From: Gymnogyps californianus
Lineage: Eukaryota; Chordata; Aves; Accipitriformes; Cathartidae
Direction of reading: 5' to 3'
Assembly (NCBI RefSeq): GCF_018139145.2
Contig: NC_059471.1
Location: forward strand, 80,560,520 to 80,624,519
DNA: 64,000 nt
The translations under genes were made by a program, and so were the position numbers. The stretch's first letter is position 1. Each line of letters starts with the position of its first letter. Under the pieces are notes generated by a model. It worked only from the letters and a program-made list of their open reading frames with translations. It ran no database searches and was not told the DNA's origin. Shown in pieces: positions 58,048-64,000 of this stretch.

Positions 58048-61000
58048 GAAATGACTGGAACCAAAGGAACAAGGCATGGAAATAAGATCTGAAAGTTCAA
58101 ATGTAAGCAATTTTCATAGTAGTACATAAATATATATATTTATCTAAACAGAGTTTGACTAATCCTTCTCAATTTGAATTTTCTCAAGGATCTCTGAGTA
58201 CTTGCTATCCTATGTCAAATGAATTATTTTTCAGGTATAAACTTGTCAGCAGATGTTCCAAGGATCCAGTCTGCTTCCACCCTCATGATATGATTGGGTG
58301 TGGTCCTTCAAAACTTGGCTACTCTATACCTGGGAAGAGTGAATCAACTTTAATTAGGTCAGTCTTTTAATGTCAAAACCCTCAAGCCTTCCACTGTCCC
58401 AACAGATCCATGACAAGAAATTAAACCCACTAATCCCAATGCTGTGTGCGTATACGTGAACTCTTGGAACTTCAGTGTTGTGAGAGCTGTAAAACCAGAA
58501 TTGTTTATGATACCAACAAACAAATAACACCAGGTCCTGCCTTCAGCCTCTTCTGAACTCTTAACAACTGAGCAAAAAAGTTCCAAGCAAATTACGAATG
58601 GTAATAGTCTTTCCAATTATAAGCATATTGAGATCACATGTTTATAAAAAGTATTCAGCAGATGATCCAATTCAGTGCTGAAGTTTGTGGGTTCAGCCCT
58701 GCAGCCTGACATAGAAGTTGTGGCTGATTAAACCTGAACTGACTTAGCTACTGTGTCAAAATTATGTCATTGCTCAGAGCATTTCTAACTCATTCCAGGT
58801 GAAACAAGGCTCCCTTTTTCTTTTCTAGCTGTTGTTTCTTTAAAAAACAAACCCAAAATATGAACTGTACAGTAATGTTGTTGTCTGATGTGATCAACAG
58901 GGAAAATTTTCTCACTCGTGTACTCGTATAGATGGTGGATAAATGGGTGTGTAGAAGTTCTTTAGAACTTGACTGAATTTTGCTCTAAATGTTGTGTACG
59001 TTGTGTGCTTGTTACAACAGTCAGTGTTCATTAGTATTACAGGTAATAGAGGTGGAACGTGTAAATACATTTATGGCTGTGGTTGCACAAGTCTGTTCTA
59101 AAATGCCATATTCAGTTGCATAATACTTCTGAACTAATATGGCTTCCCCCCCCGAGTATTTTTTTACACCTGAAAATATAAGCAAAAACCCACAGATTTT
59201 TAAATTGAGTGATACCAGGGAGGTTCCATAGAGTCTGTATCAGTATTTAAAGGGAAGGGGGAAAAAGGCAATCTGTCTTTTCTCCCCCCTTTTTATGTTC
59301 TCAGACCACAGCAGAGTTTCAGATGTAAATAATTAATTTGATGATGTATGTATTTTGAAACAAAACTTCTCACATACAGTTATATTTTAATGTTGACAGT
59401 TATGCTTCTATCCTACTTCTGTTCAGTGCTAGCCTGTCTCTTTCAGTCTGCATCCTTCTGTGAGATGTGTGCATGAGGGAAGGGAGGGCAACGTACCTTC
59501 TCAACTCTCCTGTGATTTACAGCAGTATGTGAAGAAAATGGCAGGACCCAATGATACTGCATCATATATAATTTTTGTCGTCTTTCCTCTTGGTATACTT
59601 TTTCTTCCATTTTTTTCCTCTTGGTGTTCTGGGTCAAAATTTAGGTGTTACTCTAATTTTGCCCCTGTCAGCTGGCTATACTCACAGATGAAATGAATCC
59701 CATTTTTAACCACGTTACTTTCTTAAAGACGTCTATCCTAAATTTCAAGTTGCTTAGAGATTAAATCATAACTTATTATACAGAATGTTATCCAGTGACT
59801 TCCTTCCTGTCCTTCCTTTTTTGGAGGAGCAGGGATGGGGCCAGGGACAGTAATGCCCTCCCCGCAGCCTTTATTTTAAAATTCAAGTGGTTTTTTTTTT
59901 TTAAACCAAATTCAGTCAGACACTGACCACGGGGAATGCTAACATTTTATTTTGTTTTTTTCTTACATTATTATGAATTGAAATGTAAAGCCGGTGTATT
60001 AAAATTCAACACTAAAAATGAGACAACCAAAATGCTTCATTTTCATTCAAGTTAGTCTCAATTATCATGTTGATTACTTTGCTTGGACCATTTCTACAGT
60101 ATTAAGCATGTATGATACTAAAGTAAATTATTAAAAATACAATATGTTTTGTAATATATGTATTTCAACTTAATTTGCGTCGTACCTCTTTGTAATGATT
60201 TTTGCATTTCTTCCATCAAATTTCTGCAGGATATGTTCCAAAAACATTTATTTTCTTATGTATTGATGGAAAATGTTCTTCTGTGAAAATTTCTAACCAG
60301 ATATACTTACAATTATTTCACTAGCAAAATGATTTTTCATTTTATGGGCATTGAATAACTACTTTGCATTTATACCAGAAATAATAATTAAAAAAAATAT
60401 TCCTGGCAGCAAAAGGTACCACACCCCATCCATCTTTATACCTTTTCCTAAAACCTATCTGCTTCCATTATGGACTGAGATACCATGGAGCCTCTTGGTA
60501 TCTTTATGAGTGCTATAGATAAGCGTTCACAAGGAAATAAAGCTGTCCTGTGATTTCCATGTGTCCCGCATGTTAAAACGCATTACAGAGAAAAATATGC
60601 TTAGCTTTCACACAGCTGTGGATGTTATTGCTGTAGGCAGCACTTTAAAAAAAATGTGACTTCTAATTTTGTTTGTCTAGTCTCATGCACACTATTATCT
60701 GTGCCCAGTGGGTTGAACAGTGAACCATATTAATTCTGGAAGTGGCTTTAGGCCATTCATCCTTGCTGGTTGTATAGGTGCAGTTCAGTTATGAGGAATC
60801 ACTAGGAAAATTATTCCTGCTTGTTCACAAATTTGTCAGCTCCTTCTAGCAGGTGGTCCTGTTAAAGCACAGAGATCTAATATAACAAGAGAACTTACTA
60901 AAAAATAACATAGTGTGGCAAGGCAAAGCATTGTAAACTTCGCTTGCTACAGTTTTGTCTGTCTCCTTAGTCCAAAATAAAGTCTCTCAAACGTGTCCTT

Positions 61001-64000
61001 ACTCCAGAATACATCTGTGATGTACAACTGAATATATAGTCTTATCCTGTAATGTACTGACTGGTTCCTTAGAAAGTAATTTGACTTAATATCATAAAAA
61101 TCTATATGATCATAGCAATGTGTAAAATGTCCATAGTTATGACATGCAAAGCTCATTTCTAAATTTGAAAGTATTATTAAATGTTATATAACACGGGCCA
61201 TCAGAGCCTGGCTATTACAGAAGCCTAAAGCTTCCTGTACTCTAGATCCGTTCATCCCAAAATGGAGAATAACATGCTGTACATTCATCCTTGCATAGTA
61301 ATAGTAATAAAGGCTGAACTGAAGGACTGCGCTTTCAGCACTGTGGGATCCTCTGAGCGCTGAAGAGAAGTGTCACTGGCAGAACAGGTTTAAGTGCTCA
61401 TCAAGAACTTGATCTTTCCAATCTTTCCACTTACCTGTAAAAAGGCTACTGTAGGTGGTCGTGTGCAGCTATCTGGGAGATCTGTTTGCGATCTTTTTGC
61501 AATCTTTTCACAAACGGGTTTTTGAATGAAGGTATACTACCACACAAAAAAAGAAGTACGCTTATATCAAGGTGTTTTCAATCTATGAACGCCGAAATGA
61601 GTTGAGTAAAATGCTAAGCACACTAAAATGTCATGCATGGAAATCAGTCTTACCCTCTTGGCAAGTTATCCGATGTTGCTTCTTTGCAGAAGCCGGCAGT
61701 ATTGCCATGATACAAGATGCTCCAGGCTTCCTGTGAATTTCAGCCATCCCTACAGATGGAGCAAGAAGGGTGAAGGTGCCTCTCTGATTTAGCTCTTATG
61801 TCCCATTTATTCACTGACTAGAGGGAGAACAGCCGGTCTAAGCTACTTGGGAAAATGGAGTTCTTACTCTTTCTCTCTTATGAAAAATAAGTTTCTTCAT
61901 TTCTGCTCCATTCTCCTCTCCCCATCTGATTCTTACCTCCTCAGGCCTGATTGCAGGCATAGGAGGGTAGATAAACAAGCCTCGGACCTGTGTTATGCCT
62001 CACTTCCATCTTTGAAGTCTAGAAAGGAGGAGAAGTTGACCTTACTTCATCTGTCCTTGATCTGAAAAAAAGGGGCCTGGGTAGACTTTGCCATAGCAGG
62101 AGGAACAGAAATGGTTTGAGAGGCAAGAGATGCATGTGGTTGCACTTATCTGCTGATCTGAGTTACAGGCAAAGTAAGGTTGGCAAAACAGATACCTAGT
62201 GAGAAATTCGGGGAGTAACGGGGAGCTCTGCTGCACTGCTGCGTAGCCAGAGAGTACAGCTGCAGCAGGAAGCAAGGTTACTATACTCTGTAAAATGGCA
62301 GCCCTGTAACTGCTGCGTGTATCGTAGACACACAGGAAGAGTTCAAAAATCAGAGAGTTAGAAGAAAACTGAAGTGTATTCATACAAAAAAGAGGCTAAT
62401 TTTTAAGTCAAATATTTCTGATTTTTTAATAGATAGCACTACAAGGGAAAGACTTGTGCACGTACTTAATGGTAAGCACGTCTTTTAGTGTTTTAACAAA
62501 CCTGATTTTTTTACATGTGGTTGGTTTGTTCACTGCTGATGAGAATTGCATTTCACTTTGGTTAAGGTAGAAAAGATACCTGATCTGTTTAGGTAACATC
62601 ATGCTGTTACGATCTGCTCCTTCTACATTTAGAATGATCAGTCAGTTACTTTTTTGATTAAGATGGGTATGCTTCACAGTTACAGTGGGGTTTTCAGCTC
62701 TAGACAAATCAAGATGGAAACAGATATGACTTAAAACCTGGAAAAAACAGCTAATAATATTTGTGCCTTGATCTTTGAAAGTCCAGTTATCTTTTGTGGG
62801 TTGTTGGTTTTTGTTTTGTTTTGTTTTGTTTTAAAAGAAGAAAAGCCTTTCAGAAGCAGGATACTCAGAACTTTTATTGGAAATGTTATACACATTTTCT
62901 GAAATTAGCACTCTATAACAGTGCTACCTAAAATTTCTAGGCATTTGAATCTGTGTTGACTGTTTTAGCCAAATACATTTAAATTTATACAAGCTGCTGA
63001 GAGTTATAAAATCTGTCAGTCTAATAGAAACCCCTCGTTTATCTTACCCATTGGAGCAAAACGAAGATCATTTGATACAACAAATCTCTTGTTTCTAGTC
63101 CAACCTGATCTTACAAAATTCTGAGGCCCCCCAGCTTCTCCCAGTTAGTACTTCATTATGAAAGATAAACAAATACCATTTTGTGAGAGGCCACATATGC
63201 GAAACTCAACAGAAAAAGGAAATATTTAGGGTCCATACGATAGCAATGAAAGCCTGTATAGTGATGGAAAGGATTTTCACAGCAGTGACAATGCAGCAGC
63301 GGTAATATCTTCATACATGTCAAGATAATGTTCACAATTAAACCACTTAAAAAATGTTTGTATGAGAGTAAGTTTTGCAACTGTGTGCTGTTCTGTAATC
63401 TTAACAGTTATGCAAATACATGTGTGAAAGACAAAACCAAAAAATACCACGGATTTTTTTTTTTCCCAAGTAAAATCAGCAAGACTTACACTTAATCAGT
63501 CATGCTTATGAGCACACTACCGTCCACGGCCCTAGCCCTGTGGATTTGTAATGCATGCCTTTGTACTGCCTGAAATAGCGGTGTGCGGAGAGGTGTGTTG
63601 CTAGAGACCAGGCTGGTGCAACATGTGCCGTAACTTTCCCACAGGCTGTGAGGTGGCCGTCGGGAAACTTGCACGTGTGTATCTGGAATGGCAGGAACCA
63701 TGTCGGTGACCTTGGAAGTTACAGACTTCGTTAGAATATTCTGCAGTGTGTTTTGTAAAGCCTATTTAAACGTCTACAGAAGTGAGTCTACAAAGTTGTA
63801 TGGCACAATGTTATCACAACTAAATGATAAATAACTATCTTTAAAAAAAAAAAAAAAAAAGAAACATCATTGCCACTGTGAAGACTGGGGCTCTGGAAAC
63901 CCACACTAGGTTCAAATTCTTTCTATAGCTAAAACTTTCAACAGTCTCTACCGAATCTGGAGCTGTGTTTCACTAGGGAGGCAATATTGAGCTTCCCAGC
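58047..64000. other. AT-rich non-coding DNA, no gene seen
   Basis: No exon or recognisable transposon is supported. A (TTTTG)n stretch lies at about 62813-62832, and an A18 run at 63842-63860. Open frames are under 115 codons (longest 62042-62383 on the minus strand) and have no recognisable domain. Confidence 0.5.

Noticed and set aside
1..64000. CRISPR array, bacterial operon, tRNA or rRNA gene
   Set aside because: No regularly spaced palindromic repeats, no ribosome binding sites with dense genes, and no recognisable tRNA A/B boxes with a cloverleaf or rRNA core were seen. The repeats present are eukaryotic.

Overview
This is a stretch of vertebrate nuclear DNA, most likely from a bird. 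Two things point to that. Typical CR1 LINE sequence is present, including a 3' terminal array of the ATTCTATGATTCTATG type and the C-terminal end of the CR1 reverse transcriptase protein. There are also two copies of an LTR of the kind common in avian genomes. Prokaryotic features are absent: no dense gene packing, operons, ribosome binding sites or CRISPR array. No complete protein-coding gene can be supported, and nearly all open frames look like chance ORFs in AT-rich non-coding DNA or in GC-rich island DNA.

Layout. From 1 to about 28.4 kb the window is AT-rich and apparently intergenic. It holds two solo LTRs in the same orientation (7035-8192 and 11999-13154), two CR1 relics, microsatellites and some GC/CpG-enriched patches of unknown origin. 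From about 28.4 to 31.65 kb there is a strong CpG island, the main functional landmark. It carries GC boxes, two TAA-type microsatellite patches, a 28-base T run, a candidate leader with a four-codon uORF in good Kozak context, and a consensus splice donor on the + strand at 30637. From 31.7 to 64 kb the sequence is again AT-rich and non-coding. The + strand there looks T- and G-rich, as expected of a long first intron transcribed left to right from the island. This part holds two CR1 copies in opposite orientations (50.3 and 51.7 kb), a long decayed CR1/L3-like relic (about 55.8-56.96 kb) and a 41-base G run at 58006.

Reading. The simplest model is the promoter and 5' non-coding exon of a gene on the + strand, preceded by intergenic DNA and followed by part of a long first intron. 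The gene cannot be named from the sequence. I found no undescribed biological system that I could support. The observations most worth a second look are the two LTR copies, with a reading frame lying over an internal minisatellite between the TATA-like box and the poly(A) signal; the strand-composition switch at the island; the G41 tract; an inverted forkhead-like motif pair flanking the island; and a few cryptic-exon candidates.
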